A stretch of 64,000 nucleotides of DNA from Planococcus soli (GCF_016881065.1 NZ_WXYN01000022.1:62001-126000), one strand, 5' to 3'; counted from the first letter of the stretch, positions 33,680 to 42,838 are shown. Program-made: numbers and translations. The notes: generated by a model not told the origin, from the letters alone.

Positions 33680-34990
33680 ATGGAAGAAACAAAACGAAAA
33701 GTGCCGGCAGATGTGCCGATGAAAAAAAACTTAAGCACGTTCTCGATTTTTAATGTCCCAATTTTATGGTTTGGTATTTTTGCAGCAATCGCCCTCTATG
33801 CGATGTATACAGATAACTTGCCTGCAGGGATGATTGGAGCGCTGTTGATCATCATGGTCCTCGGTGAACTGCTCGGATGGATCGGAGACCATACCCCGAT
33901 TGTCCGCACATTTTTAGGCGGCGGTGCGATTGTGGCTATATTCGGTTCAGCCTATATGGTCTATAGCGGATTGATGCCGGAAACTACGTCAACTCTTATT
34001 ACGGAATTTATGCAAGATGGGGACTTCTTGAACTTCTATATCGCTGCGTTGATTACCGGCAGTATTTTGGGCATGGAGTCGAAAGTGCTTGTGAAAGCCG
34101 GCGTCCGTTATGCATTGCCTTTGCTTGCGGCAGTTGCAGGAGCAGTCGTGCTTGCGGCATTGGTCGGTATGCTGATCGGATTTAGTATTCAGGATGCTGT
34201 CTTGGTCATCGCCATGCCGATTATGGGAGGAGGCATGGGTGCCGGTGCAGTGCCAATGTCACAAGTTTACTCCGAAATGCTTGGAAACGAACCGGGTTAT
34301 TACTTGTCGATATTGGTCCCTGCACTTGCGCTGGGAAATGTATTCGCCATTATTCTGGCCAGTGTATTGAACATTGTCGGCAAGAAGTACCCGAGTTTGA
34401 CTGGGAATGGACAATTGATCAAAGGATTTCATTATGAGAAAAAAGAGGCGCCTGAATACAGCCTGTCCAAAATGGGCATCGGTGTCCTGGCCGCCGTGTC
34501 GTTTTATATGTTAGGGAATCTATTAGGTGATTTCATTCCATTGCATCCATACGCCATTATGATCATCCTGGTGGCAGGGTTGAAAGTGGCCAATGTCATG
34601 CCTGAAATTATTGTAGATGGTGCTAGCCAGTGGTATGAGTTTGTTGCGAGAAACTGGACCAACGCCCTGTTGATCGGCATCGGTGTTGCTTATACAGATT
34701 TGGCTGCTGTCTTGAATGCTCTAAGTATTGAGTATGTTCTTATCGTTCTTGCGGTAGTTTTGGGAGCGGTCATCGGTTCCGCCGTCGTCGGAAAGTTCAT
34801 GGGCTTCTACCCGATCGAAGCAGCGATTACAGCTGGTCTATGCATGGCAAACATGGGCGGGACAGGCGACGTAGCTGTATTATCGGCAGCACGCCGAATG
34901 GAATTAATGCCATTTGCACAAATTTCATCCCGTCTTGGCGGTGCATTGATTTTGCTGCTGGCCAGTATATTCATTCCGTTCTTTATCTAG
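33680..34990 (+). CDS. 2-hydroxycarboxylate symporter (malate/citrate type, MaeN/CimH-like)
   Basis: 436 residues, about eleven membrane helices. The family hallmarks are two reentrant loops: GGGMGAGAVPMSQVY in the first half and ANMGGTGDVAVLSAARRM in the second. Members exchange sodium or protons for malate or citrate. GGGATGGAG-like RBS about 10 nt before ATG. The CitA/CitB-type pair just upstream and the cre site support induction by substrate and repression by glucose. Confidence 0.9.
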   Translation: MEETKRKVPADVPMKKNLSTFSIFNVPILWFGIFAAIALYAMYTDNLPAGMIGALLIIMVLGELLGWIGDHTPIVRTFLGGGAIVAIFGSAYMVYSGLMPETTSTLITEFMQDGDFLNFYIAALITGSILGMESKVLVKAGVRYALPLLAAVAGAVVLAALVGMLIGFSIQDAVLVIAMPIMGGGMGAGAVPMSQVYSEMLGNEPGYYLSILVPALALGNVFAIILASVLNIVGKKYPSLTGNGQLIKGFHYEKKEAPEYSLSKMGIGVLAAVSFYMLGNLLGDFIPLHPYAIMIILVAGLKVANVMPEIIVDGASQWYEFVARNWTNALLIGIGVAYTDLAAVLNALSIEYVLIVLAVVLGAVIGSAVVGKFMGFYPIEAAITAGLCMANMGGTGDVAVLSAARRMELMPFAQISSRLGGALILLLASIFIPFFI

Positions 34991-35000
34991 TAAACAGAAA

Positions 35001-35038
35001 AAATCCACCCACAGAGAATACTGTGGGTGGATTTTTGG
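35001..35038 (+). terminator. Terminator after the symporter gene
   Basis: 16-bp stem AAAAATCCACCCACAG / CTGTGGGTGGATTTTT. Confidence 0.85.
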
Positions 35039-35072
35039 TTTTTAACCCATTGCCGCCGCAATGGACGATCCT

Positions 35073-35293
35073 TCAAACTGTCATCCCATTTTCTCCCTTC
35101 AGCCGAATTGCCCGGACTGTCAGTTTTTCCAGCGCCGCCGCAAAAGAGCCGACTGCTACCGACAGAATGATGCAGATGAGGCACAGCATGTGAATACGCC
35201 GCGGATGGCGGAAATACAGAAGGCAAGTGCCAGAAGAGCAAGTAGAACAAGGACAGACTTTAGAAAAAGCAAAGGATCTTTTGCCGATTTCAT
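35073..35293 (-). pseudogene. Small membrane protein gene with apparent frameshift
   Basis: From the ATG at 35293 (GAGGTG upstream) one frame reads a short start and a membrane helix (SVLVLLALLALAF). From about 35210 a different frame continues with a second helix (IHMLCLICIILSVAVGSFAAAL) and an amphipathic end (KLTVRAIRLKG) to a stop at 35073. The 221-nt length is not a multiple of three, which fits a single-base change near 35210-35225. It would be the third gene behind DUF2975 and the XRE regulator. Confidence 0.4.
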
Positions 35294-35345
35294 AAAGAAC
35301 ACCTCACTTGTTATTCATTGATTGAGAAGGCGGTGAAAATGCTGA

Positions 35346-35570
35346 CTACGAGGACGGCTCATCTTTTTCAGGACGGTATTCCAGAACATCTCCAGGCTGA
35401 CAATCCAATGCTTTGCAGATTGCTTCCAATGTGGAAAGCCGAACAGCTTTTGCTTTGCCGTTTTTCAAGATGGACAGGTTGGCCATCGTGATGCCAACCC
35501 TCTCCGAAAGTTCGGTAACACTCATTTTTCGTTTTGCCAGCATCACATCGATATTGATTATAATTGCCAT
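35346..35570 (-). CDS. XRE-family helix-turn-helix regulator (YozG-like)
   Basis: 74 residues from the ATG at 35570 (GAGGTG 7 nt upstream). The protein is almost entirely one Cro/CI helix-turn-helix: INIDVMLAKRKMSVTELSERVG, then ITMANLSILKNGKAKAVRLSTLEAICKALDC. This group is typically encoded together with a DUF2975 membrane protein, as here, and may regulate that small operon. Confidence 0.9.
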   Translation of the reverse strand: MAIIINIDVMLAKRKMSVTELSERVGITMANLSILKNGKAKAVRLSTLEAICKALDCQPGDVLEYRPEKDEPSS

Positions 35571-35580
35571 ATCATTCACC

Positions 35581-36060
35581 TCAGACCGTCAGATCATTTT
35601 CAGATTTTATTTCAATCGCATTTTCCAATAACTTTTGGAGAACCGCCGCAAAGACCGCGATTACGATGGCGCCGAATGTAATGACCATTCCAAGCCCGCC
35701 AAGGCCAGGCGCATCGTCGACCTCAGCTGTGTACAGGATGATCGGCAGGCACAATACGTACAATACGGTAATGATAAGGGCGCAATATTTAATGTTTTTC
35801 AGCGCCTTCACGGATTTTTCCGAGAATGCGATATTCCGGTCAATATAGCTCAAAAGCTTCATCGCCTGATATAATGCCGCAAAATAAGCGATTGCAGTAC
35901 CGTATAGCGCAATTAAAAAGATGTATTGTAAAAATGACCATTTTGGCAGAATTTCTCCGACGAACTGTGAGAGCGGAGGTACCACAAAGATGCACACTGC
36001 CAAAACTGGCAAGGCCATCAGAAAAAGTACAACTTTTAAGAATATGGTTTCTCGTTTCAT
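35581..36060 (-). CDS. DUF2975 membrane protein
   Basis: 159 residues with four membrane helices (IFLKVVLFLMALPVLAVCIF at the start). DUF2975 proteins are paired with YozG-type regulators and have no assigned function. GAGGTG lies before ATG. The stop overlaps the RBS region of the regulator gene. Confidence 0.88.
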   Translation of the reverse strand: MKRETIFLKVVLFLMALPVLAVCIFVVPPLSQFVGEILPKWSFLQYIFLIALYGTAIAYFAALYQAMKLLSYIDRNIAFSEKSVKALKNIKYCALIITVLYVLCLPIILYTAEVDDAPGLGGLGMVITFGAIVIAVFAAVLQKLLENAIEIKSENDLTV

Positions 36061-36297
36061 GTTAAAGCACCTCGCTTGTTTAAGATTAACTCCAGTATAA
36101 AATATTATTTATCGAATTACAATAAATTAATATTGATTTATAATTTATTTTAACAATTTCCATTGTTTATTATGAATAGATTATCTTGAGAGGAAATATA
36201 TCATGGATGCATTTAAAAAAGACTGAATTATCGGTTTATTTGATTTCATTTTTTGATAAAGCGGAGTATGATAAGGATAAAAGGAGGAGGAGTTTAA

Positions 36298-36396
36298 ATG
36301 GAAGCTACCTTTGGCCTTGTGCCCATGCTCGTCCTTTCCGCCATTGTCGTTGTACTCATCGTGTCCTATTTCTTCTTCCATAACTGGGCAAAATGA
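36298..36396 (+). CDS. 32-residue single-helix membrane protein
   Basis: A very strong AAGGAGGAGGAG lies 7 nt before ATG. The product is MEATFGLVPM, then a membrane helix (LVLSAIVVVLIVSYFFF) and a short basic end (HNWAK). A terminator follows 13 nt after the stop, so this is a complete monocistronic small gene. It resembles small subunits of membrane complexes in size, but no family is recognised. Confidence 0.7.
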   Translation: MEATFGLVPMLVLSAIVVVLIVSYFFFHNWAK

Positions 36397-36408
36397 GTAT
36401 TGAACAGG

Positions 36409-36438
36409 AAAGCCGCATGCTGTTATGCGGCTTTTTAT
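36409..36438 (+). terminator. Terminator of the small membrane gene
   Basis: AAAGCCGCAT / ATGCGGCTTT stem, 6-nt loop, T run. Confidence 0.8.
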
Positions 36439-36549
36439 TTGTGGATATACTATGAATTTGGCAAAGGACTGAATGGCAATAGAAATAAAACCAATTTAAT
36501 TTATCGGAAAAATCTATGTTTTCTGTGGTCTCTATGCTATAGTTGTCAG

Positions 36550-36735
36550 AATTACATAACGTGTAAGAGTTGGTGCCAAGCTGCGGCTTGGCTTAAAAGG
36601 GAAGAACGGTGAAAATCCGTCGCTGTCCCGCAACTGTAAATCGGAGCGAACCACAAATGCCACTGTCTAAGACGGGAAGGTGTGGTGAGCGTTGATGATG
36701 AGCCAGGAGACCTGCCAATTTCTAGTGCGCGCCAA
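36550..36735 (+). ncRNA. Cobalamin (B12) riboswitch
   Basis: The conserved core is present: AAAAGGGAA, GGTGAAAATCC, GCTGTCCCGCAACTGTAA and the B12 box GAGCCAGGAGACCTGCC at about 36700-36716. It lies in the leader of metE. Binding of adenosylcobalamin should favour termination, so that this B12-independent synthase is made only when B12 is scarce. Confidence 0.95.
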
Positions 36736-36764
36736 ATACCTACGTGGAAATAGGTGGTGACATT

Positions 36765-36856
36765 CATTTTGCGGCAGCAGGTTTTTTTGCATGCCCTTTA
36801 GGCATCTCTTTGACTTGAATGTTAAGCCATTTCCCATATGCGGAGATGGCTTTTTT
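36765..36856 (+). terminator. Expression platform and terminator of the B12 riboswitch
   Basis: GGCAGCAGG followed by seven T (about 36772-36787) can pair with CCTGCC in the B12 box region. Further on, AAGCCATTTC / GAGATGGCTT with six T (36824-36856) is a classical terminator before metE. Confidence 0.7.
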
Positions 36857-36895
36857 GTGTTTGGCATCTTGTAAATCCTAAAGGAGGATCAGTAG

Positions 36896-39181
36896 ATGAA
36901 AACAGTGAGTACAGTCGTAGGTTACCCGTATATCGGAGAGAATCGGGAATGGAAGCGCAGTTTGGAATCGTTTTGGAAAGATGCATTATCGAAGGAGCAA
37001 TTCCTCGCAGAAATGAAAGAGGTTCGCCTGAACAATCTGAAGCGGCAGCAATCGCTTGGGTTGGAGTTGTTGACTGTCGGAGATTTTACTCTTTATGACC
37101 GCATGCTCGATCACGCGGTTATGTTCGGCTTAGTGCCGACCCGCTACAAATGGTCAGGCGACAAAGTTGAGCTGGAAACTTATTATGCAATGGCCCGTGG
37201 AGCGGAAAAAGTGGTGGCGTGTGAAATGACTAAATGGTTCAATACGAATTACCATTACATCGTTCCTGAATACGAAGGGCAGCTACTTGAGCTGACGGAA
37301 AACCATCTATTGGATTATTTCAATGAAGCAAAAGAAGAATTAGGAGTTGTAACAAAACCGACGATTATTGGGCCATTTACGTTTCTGCAGCTGGTGAAAG
37401 GATATGATGCCAAATCGAAAGCCATGTTCGTGCTGCAGCTTTTGCCGCTTTATGTGAAAGTGCTTCAGCAGCTCGTCGATGCAGGAGCGGAATGGATTCA
37501 AGTGGAAGAGCCTGCATTAACGCTGTCCTTGAACGAAGAAGATGTCAAACTGGTCAAGGAAATCTACACTCAATTAGCGGACGATGTACCCGCTGCGAAA
37601 ATTATGCTGCAAACCTATTTTGAAGCCCTATCGGCATATGAAGAGCTGTCGCGATTGCCTGTCGCGGGAATCGGCCTTGATTTTGTCCATGGAGCAGAAG
37701 AAAATATGGCTGCTATCCGCAAATACGGTTTTCCAAAAAACTGTGTATTAGGAATCGGAACTGTGAACGGCCGTGACATTTGGCGCGCAAACTTGGCGGA
37801 AAAAGCAGTGAATCTTCAAGCCGTCCTATCCGGATGTGAAGTGACAGAAGCCTGGATTCAATCTTCCTGCAGCCTTCAGCATGCGCCGGTGACAACGAAA
37901 CAAGAAACAGCCTTGCCGCATGTCCTGCTGGATGCATTATCATTTGCGGATGAAAAAATTGTAGAGCTGACGCAGCTGACCGCTTATGTGCGTGAAGGGA
38001 CATGGGCAGGAAACAAGAACGTATCCGAAAGCTTACGCGCGATTGAAGCGCTGGCGCAAAACGAAGTTAGGGAAAACACACAGGTAAAAGAGCTTGTCGC
38101 GCAAATAAAGGCAAGGCATTTTACACGTCCGGTCGCCTTCAAAGAACGCCAGGAACTGCAGCAGCAAGCTCTCGGACTGCCGGTTTTTCCGACCACCACA
38201 ATCGGCAGCTTCCCGCAATCCGCTGAAGTCAAGCGGACACGGAGTGCCTGGCGCAAAAAGGAAATCACGGATTCAACATATGCGGAATTTGTGAAAAGGG
38301 AAACCGAGCGCTGGATCCAAATTCAAGATGAAATCGGCTTGGATGTGCTGGTACACGGAGAATTTGAGCGGACAGACATGGTGGAATATTTCGGCGAGAA
38401 ATTGACAGGCTTTGCCTTTACCCAAAAAGCTTGGGTGGTGTCTTACGGGTCCCGCTGTGTGAAGCCGCCGATCATCTACGGTGACGTTGAGTGGACTGCC
38501 CCGATGACTGTCAAGGAAGTCGTGGATGCGCAGCAATTGACTAAGAAATACGTCAAAGGAATGCTGACAGGTCCGGTGACAATCTTGAATTGGTCATTTG
38601 TCAGGGATGACATTTCACGTGAACAAACTGCCAACCAGATCGCACTGGCATTGAGAGAAGAGATTGACGCCCTTGAAAAAGCCGGCATCCAAATTATCCA
38701 AGTGGATGAACCGGCATTGCGTGAAGGCTTGCCGCTCCGCAAAGAAAATTGGAATGAATATTTGGGCTGGGGGGTGAATGCTTTTAAATTGGCGACATCT
38801 GGCGTGGCGAATGAAACGCAGATCCACACCCATATGTGCTATTGCGAATTCAATGATTTCATTGAACCGATCCGGGCCTTGGACGCAGACGTCATTTCAA
38901 TTGAGACGTCGAGAAGCCATGGCGAGTTGATTGATTCACTCAAAAAGAATCCCTATGAACTGGGCGTTGGCCTTGGTGTCTATGATATTCATAGCCCGCG
39001 TGTCCCAAGCGTTGAGGAGATTGAGGCGATTTTAACAGACAGTTTAGAGGTGATTTCCAAAGAGCAATTTTGGATTAATCCGGATTGCGGCTTGAAAACA
39101 AGACAGGAAACAGAAACGGTCGCCTCGCTGAAAAATATGGTGGCAGCGGCACAAAATATACGGCAGGGACAGACTGTTTAA
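36896..39181 (+). CDS. metE: Cobalamin-independent methionine synthase
   Basis: 761 residues, the full MetE length. Transfers methyl from methyltetrahydropteroyl-triglutamate to homocysteine. Two barrels are present: the N-terminal one begins TVVGYPYIGENREWKR and the catalytic C-terminal one begins FPTTTIGSFPQ. Zinc ligands are visible as HMC in IHTHMCYCEF, Glu in ISIETSRSHGE and Cys in NPDCGLKTR. AAGGAGG lies 8 nt before ATG. Control by a B12 riboswitch implies that a B12-dependent MetH exists elsewhere. Confidence 0.97.
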   Translation: MKTVSTVVGYPYIGENREWKRSLESFWKDALSKEQFLAEMKEVRLNNLKRQQSLGLELLTVGDFTLYDRMLDHAVMFGLVPTRYKWSGDKVELETYYAMARGAEKVVACEMTKWFNTNYHYIVPEYEGQLLELTENHLLDYFNEAKEELGVVTKPTIIGPFTFLQLVKGYDAKSKAMFVLQLLPLYVKVLQQLVDAGAEWIQVEEPALTLSLNEEDVKLVKEIYTQLADDVPAAKIMLQTYFEALSAYEELSRLPVAGIGLDFVHGAEENMAAIRKYGFPKNCVLGIGTVNGRDIWRANLAEKAVNLQAVLSGCEVTEAWIQSSCSLQHAPVTTKQETALPHVLLDALSFADEKIVELTQLTAYVREGTWAGNKNVSESLRAIEALAQNEVRENTQVKELVAQIKARHFTRPVAFKERQELQQQALGLPVFPTTTIGSFPQSAEVKRTRSAWRKKEITDSTYAEFVKRETERWIQIQDEIGLDVLVHGEFERTDMVEYFGEKLTGFAFTQKAWVVSYGSRCVKPPIIYGDVEWTAPMTVKEVVDAQQLTKKYVKGMLTGPVTILNWSFVRDDISREQTANQIALALREEIDALEKAGIQIIQVDEPALREGLPLRKENWNEYLGWGVNAFKLATSGVANETQIHTHMCYCEFNDFIEPIRALDADVISIETSRSHGELIDSLKKNPYELGVGLGVYDIHSPRVPSVEEIEAILTDSLEVISKEQFWINPDCGLKTRQETETVASLKNMVAAAQNIRQGQTV

Positions 39182-39294
39182 CATACATTTTATGAACGTC
39201 CAGGAACAAGTCAGTCCTGCACGCGCAGTTTATTTTTGAATGCAACCAGCTCTCCTCAATTGGAGCGGAAACGGAATTCAAGGTAATTAAATGA

Positions 39295-39330
39295 AAAAAA
39301 TCCACTTCCAATCGGAAGTGGATTTTTCGC
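39295..39330. terminator. Bidirectional terminator between metE and the GATE transporter
   Basis: AAAAAATCCACTTCC / GGAAGTGGATTTTT stem with AATC loop. Confidence 0.85.
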
Positions 39331-39332
39331 TT

Positions 39333-40697
39333 CTATACGAATAGATGGCCAAACAGCACAAGAATCGGCAATGTGATAATAGTACGTAAAATAAAGATCA
39401 CTGCCAGTTCCCAGAATTTTACCGGGATGTTCGAACGCAGAATCAAAATGCCGATTTCGGACATGTAGATGATTTGCGTTAAGGATACACCGGCCAGAAC
39501 AAAGCGGGTCAATTCACTTTCGATGCCGCTTCCGAGAACAGCCGGCAGGAACATGTCTGCGAATCCTACAAGGAAAGTAGGGGCGGCTGCAGCTGCTTCA
39601 GGCAATCCCATCAACGTCAGCACCGGAATCAGCGGGTAAGAAATGATTTGGAAAAGTGGAGTATATTCCGCAACAATCAAGGCCAGTGTACCAAGAGCCA
39701 TGACCAGCGGGATCAATGCCAGCCAGATATCAAGTACGGTTTCAATGCCGACCAGTGCAAGCTTTTTCGGACTTGCGGCACCATTCGCTTTGCGGCGCGC
39801 TTCATCAAATCCCCATTTGAAAAGGGAAGCTCCTTCAGGAATGGTGTCATCGATCTGTTTGCCGACCGGCGCGTAATATGTATCTTTTTTACGTGACAGC
39901 GGCGGGATGCGCGGCATAATGACCGCTGCTACCAGGCAGGCAACCGATACAGCCAAGTAGAACGGCAGGAACAGGTGGCCGATGCCGACAACATTTGCGA
40001 CAACCAGGCTGAAGGCGACGGATGCGATTGAAAAAGTCGTCGCAATGACGGAAGCTTCACGCTCAGTGTAATTGCCCTCGTCATACTGTTTCATGGTCAC
40101 CAGAACACCAACCGGCGCAGCACCCATCCATGATGCCATTGCATCGATCGACGAGCGGCCGGGCAAAGTGAAGACGGGGCGCATAAACTTATTGACCAAT
40201 GCACCGACAAATTCCATTAAGCCGAATTCCACCAGCAAGGGCAGTAAAATTCCAGCGAACAGGAACCAGGTAAGCAATACGGGCGCCAAGTCATAGAGAA
40301 CCACGCCTCCGGTATTCCGTGAAGCAATTGCTTCAGGGCCAATTTCATAATAAGCCATGATGCCAAATGCGAAAGCTAGCACACGGACGATCAGTCCGAA
40401 TGGACCGTTGATGAAGGTGGAACGTAAAAAAGGCGAGTTCTGTACAATAGCAGGTTTCAAGGCAGTTGCCGCTAAGCTGGCGATTGCGGAGAAGCCGAGC
40501 AGGATCACAATGAACGGCGGGATTACGTCACCGAACGTTGTCAAGAGGAACGATGCCAGAATGCCGACCCCGATGGTGATTTCGCCGTTGTAGGAAATCG
40601 GGCATAGAAATAACAATGCGCCGATAAGGGAAGGGATCAGAAACTTCCAGGTATCAGCCGGTTGGATGGTCTTTTTTTCGCTTTGAAGCATGGTCAT
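39333..40697 (-). CDS. YjiH-family membrane transporter (nucleoside-recognition GATE domain)
   Basis: 454 residues, ten or more membrane helices. GATE-type segments are visible, e.g. SIDAMASWMGAAPVGVLVT, and FLVGFADMFLPAVLGSGIES in the second half. The family transports nucleosides or other small organic solutes; the substrate of YjiH is not established. Its ATG overlaps the stop of the upstream regulator (ATGA), so the two are translationally coupled and the regulator probably senses the same substrate. Confidence 0.85.
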   Translation of the reverse strand: MTMLQSEKKTIQPADTWKFLIPSLIGALLFLCPISYNGEITIGVGILASFLLTTFGDVIPPFIVILLGFSAIASLAATALKPAIVQNSPFLRSTFINGPFGLIVRVLAFAFGIMAYYEIGPEAIASRNTGGVVLYDLAPVLLTWFLFAGILLPLLVEFGLMEFVGALVNKFMRPVFTLPGRSSIDAMASWMGAAPVGVLVTMKQYDEGNYTEREASVIATTFSIASVAFSLVVANVVGIGHLFLPFYLAVSVACLVAAVIMPRIPPLSRKKDTYYAPVGKQIDDTIPEGASLFKWGFDEARRKANGAASPKKLALVGIETVLDIWLALIPLVMALGTLALIVAEYTPLFQIISYPLIPVLTLMGLPEAAAAAPTFLVGFADMFLPAVLGSGIESELTRFVLAGVSLTQIIYMSEIGILILRSNIPVKFWELAVIFILRTIITLPILVLFGHLFV

Positions 40698-42025
40698 GTC
40701 ATTTTCCCTCCAGTGGTATTTGCGTATTTTTTTAGTTTGCGGACTACAGATGGCTGGCTGATGCCCAAAATATTGGCCATCTCGGTGGTGGTCCGGTAGC
40801 GCTTTTGTGCGTTCAGTAAAACTTTTTTTTCAACAGATTCCAGAATGTGCGGAAGCGTTTGGCCATTGAGTTCAAAACCGATGCGCTCATCCGAATCCGG
40901 CTGATAGGCAATGGGAAGGTCGTCGAGTGTGATGAGCGACGATTCGCTTTCAATAAAACTGCGTTCCAGCACATTGCGCAGTTCGCGGAAATTGCCTTTC
41001 CAAGATAGCTGCAGGAAATGAAAGTACAAATCATCTGTCAACGTTTTCTGCTGGCAGTAGTTGGTGTTCAGTTCTGCCAGGAAACGGCTGATGGCCTGAT
41101 CGAGGTCGTCCGGCCGCCCTCTCAACGGCTTCAGTTCGATGGAAGCCAAATGCAGCAAATAAAACAGGTCCTCACGAAAGCGACCGTCTGTAACAGCTTC
41201 TTCTATTGAAGTGGTGCTTATGGCGATGACACGGGCAGTGTGAGGCTGCTGCAAAATTTTGAACAACGCTGCCTGAGAAGCAGCGGAGAGTTGATCAATT
41301 TCATTCAGCACTAAAGTTCCGCCAGCTGCTAGGCTCATATAGCCTTCACCATCCAATCCCCCAAAACTGATTTCGAATATCGATTCCGGGATGGCACTGC
41401 AATGGACTTCAATAAACGCGGCATCCCGCCGGCTGCTTTGCGAGTGGATAAATTTAGCAAGGGCCGTTTTTCCAGTCCCGGGTTCTCCTTGGATGACAAC
41501 TGGCACATCGAGCTGCGCCATTTTGGCCGCCGTTTGAAGTGCTCGGCTGGAAGAAGGGCTTTCCATGACGCAGCCCTCAATGTGCAGCTGCTGACTGCGC
41601 AAATGGGCGAGCTCGCCTTTGACTTTGGACATCTCCGATTCCAGGTTCTCCAAATATTCCTTCATAACCATCAGCTGGGACATGTCATAGGAATAGCTGA
41701 CGACAAACTCCACGTCGCCCTTGTCATTAAACAACGGAATTCCAGTGATCAGCACTTTTCTTCCGGAAGGTGTATCCTGCCGCAGCACAACCTTTTTTTT
41801 CTGCTCCAGTACCAACGGCGTAATCGCAGGAGAGAAAATGCCCGCCGCTTCCAGGTCATAGATAGATTTTCCAAGCAGCTCTTCAGGCGTCACACCATAA
41901 GGTTCACCGCTGCAGGGAGAGACTTTAATGATGCGGCCTTCCCGGGTAGTGACAATGATATCTTCGTCGTAGGTATCAATGATTTCTTCATCAGTATTGG
42001 GAAGCAGAAACAAAGTATTCATCAT
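40694..42025 (-). CDS. PAS-AAA regulator with TyrR-like helix-turn-helix
   Basis: 443 residues. An N-terminal PAS domain (about 15-120), a coiled linker, an AAA+ domain with Walker A GEPGTGKTALAKF and Walker B GGTLVLNEID, and a C-terminal TyrR-type HTH (TEMANILGISQPSVVRKL). The sigma-54-contacting GAFTGA loop is absent: after SAIPESIFEISFGG the sequence goes directly to the Walker B region. It should therefore act like TyrR, without sigma-54. Direct target is probably its own operon with the GATE transporter; palindromes lie upstream of its start. Confidence 0.87.
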   Translation of the reverse strand: MMNTLFLLPNTDEEIIDTYDEDIIVTTREGRIIKVSPCSGEPYGVTPEELLGKSIYDLEAAGIFSPAITPLVLEQKKKVVLRQDTPSGRKVLITGIPLFNDKGDVEFVVSYSYDMSQLMVMKEYLENLESEMSKVKGELAHLRSQQLHIEGCVMESPSSSRALQTAAKMAQLDVPVVIQGEPGTGKTALAKFIHSQSSRRDAAFIEVHCSAIPESIFEISFGGLDGEGYMSLAAGGTLVLNEIDQLSAASQAALFKILQQPHTARVIAISTTSIEEAVTDGRFREDLFYLLHLASIELKPLRGRPDDLDQAISRFLAELNTNYCQQKTLTDDLYFHFLQLSWKGNFRELRNVLERSFIESESSLITLDDLPIAYQPDSDERIGFELNGQTLPHILESVEKKVLLNAQKRYRTTTEMANILGISQPSVVRKLKKYANTTGGKMT

Positions 42026-42045
42026 TGACCTCCGTTATTCATTCT

Positions 42046-42060
42046 TGTATAGACTATACA
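42046..42060. promoter_or_regulatory. Perfect palindrome upstream of the TyrR-like regulator gene
   Basis: TGTATAG-A-CTATACA (7-bp arms) lies 20 nt before the ATG. A second inverted repeat, AAGAAAATAATTAATTATTCTT, lies at about 42081-42102. Both are candidate operators. The gap 42026-42337 otherwise holds only the promoter of the next gene. Confidence 0.5.
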
Positions 42061-42256
42061 TGATTGAATAATCACATTACAAGAAAATAATTAATTATTC
42101 TTGAATAACTTTATGCGAGTTAAGGACTTTAGGGTGTTGCTCAGTAAGAGGCAGCTACAGATAATTAAGTAATTATTATGAGTTATTGAGTATTTTTATT
42201 AATGTAAGGCTAATATTTTCTTGGTGCATAAAAGCGGTGCCGCATCTATACATGAA

Positions 42257-42281
42257 GTTTAAAGAACGTGGGGAAGGGAAT
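42257..42281 (+). promoter_or_regulatory. Sigma-B promoter of the stress gene
   Basis: GTTTAA (42257-42262), 13 nt, GGGAAT (42276-42281): perfect -35 and 5 of 6 in the -10 of the sigma-B consensus. Confidence 0.75.
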
Positions 42282-42337
42282 TCTAAACAGTGTAGTCAAA
42301 TTACTCTATCAACATACTATAGGAGGAAAAAATAATT

Positions 42338-42838
42338 ATGGTAAACAATACAACAAGCAATCTGGAATCTATTCAAACGGTTAATAAGCTGATCAAGGAT
42401 ATCAAAGTAGCGATGTTCACGACGATTTCGTCCGACAATAAAATCATTTCACGTCCAATGCAGACACAGGAAGTGGAATTTGATGGGGAACTATGGTTCC
42501 TGACAATGAAAGATACGGAGAAGTACGAGGAAATCATCAGCAATCCGAACGTCAACTTGGCATACGCAGGCAGTTCATATGTATCCATCAGCGGAACTGC
42601 TGAATTTATTGAAGATGCAGCGAAGAAAAAGGAATACTGGAATCCGATTTTTGACAAAATGCTGGACACATCTTATGATGACCCGAACGTCGTGCTGATA
42701 AAAGTCGATGCGGATTCAGCTGAATATTGGGATTCGGGCAATACCTTAAAGTCAGTCAAGACTTTCGTTAAAAAGCTGACCAATAAAGACACTGAAAAAG
42801 ACCATAAAGAAATTAACGATACAGTGGATTTCAACTAA
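42338..42838 (+). CDS. Pyridoxamine-5'-phosphate-oxidase-like general stress protein (GSP26/YdaG type)
   Basis: 166 residues, split-barrel flavin-binding fold. Marks: KLIKDIKVAMFTTIS, ISRPMQTQEVEFDGELWFLT, YVSISGTAEFIED. This small PNPOx-like group includes the general stress protein 26 of Bacillus. The sigma-B promoter supports this strongly. AGGAGG is 11 nt from ATG, a little far. A perfect hairpin terminator follows. Confidence 0.88.
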   Translation: MVNNTTSNLESIQTVNKLIKDIKVAMFTTISSDNKIISRPMQTQEVEFDGELWFLTMKDTEKYEEIISNPNVNLAYAGSSYVSISGTAEFIEDAAKKKEYWNPIFDKMLDTSYDDPNVVLIKVDADSAEYWDSGNTLKSVKTFVKKLTNKDTEKDHKEINDTVDFN

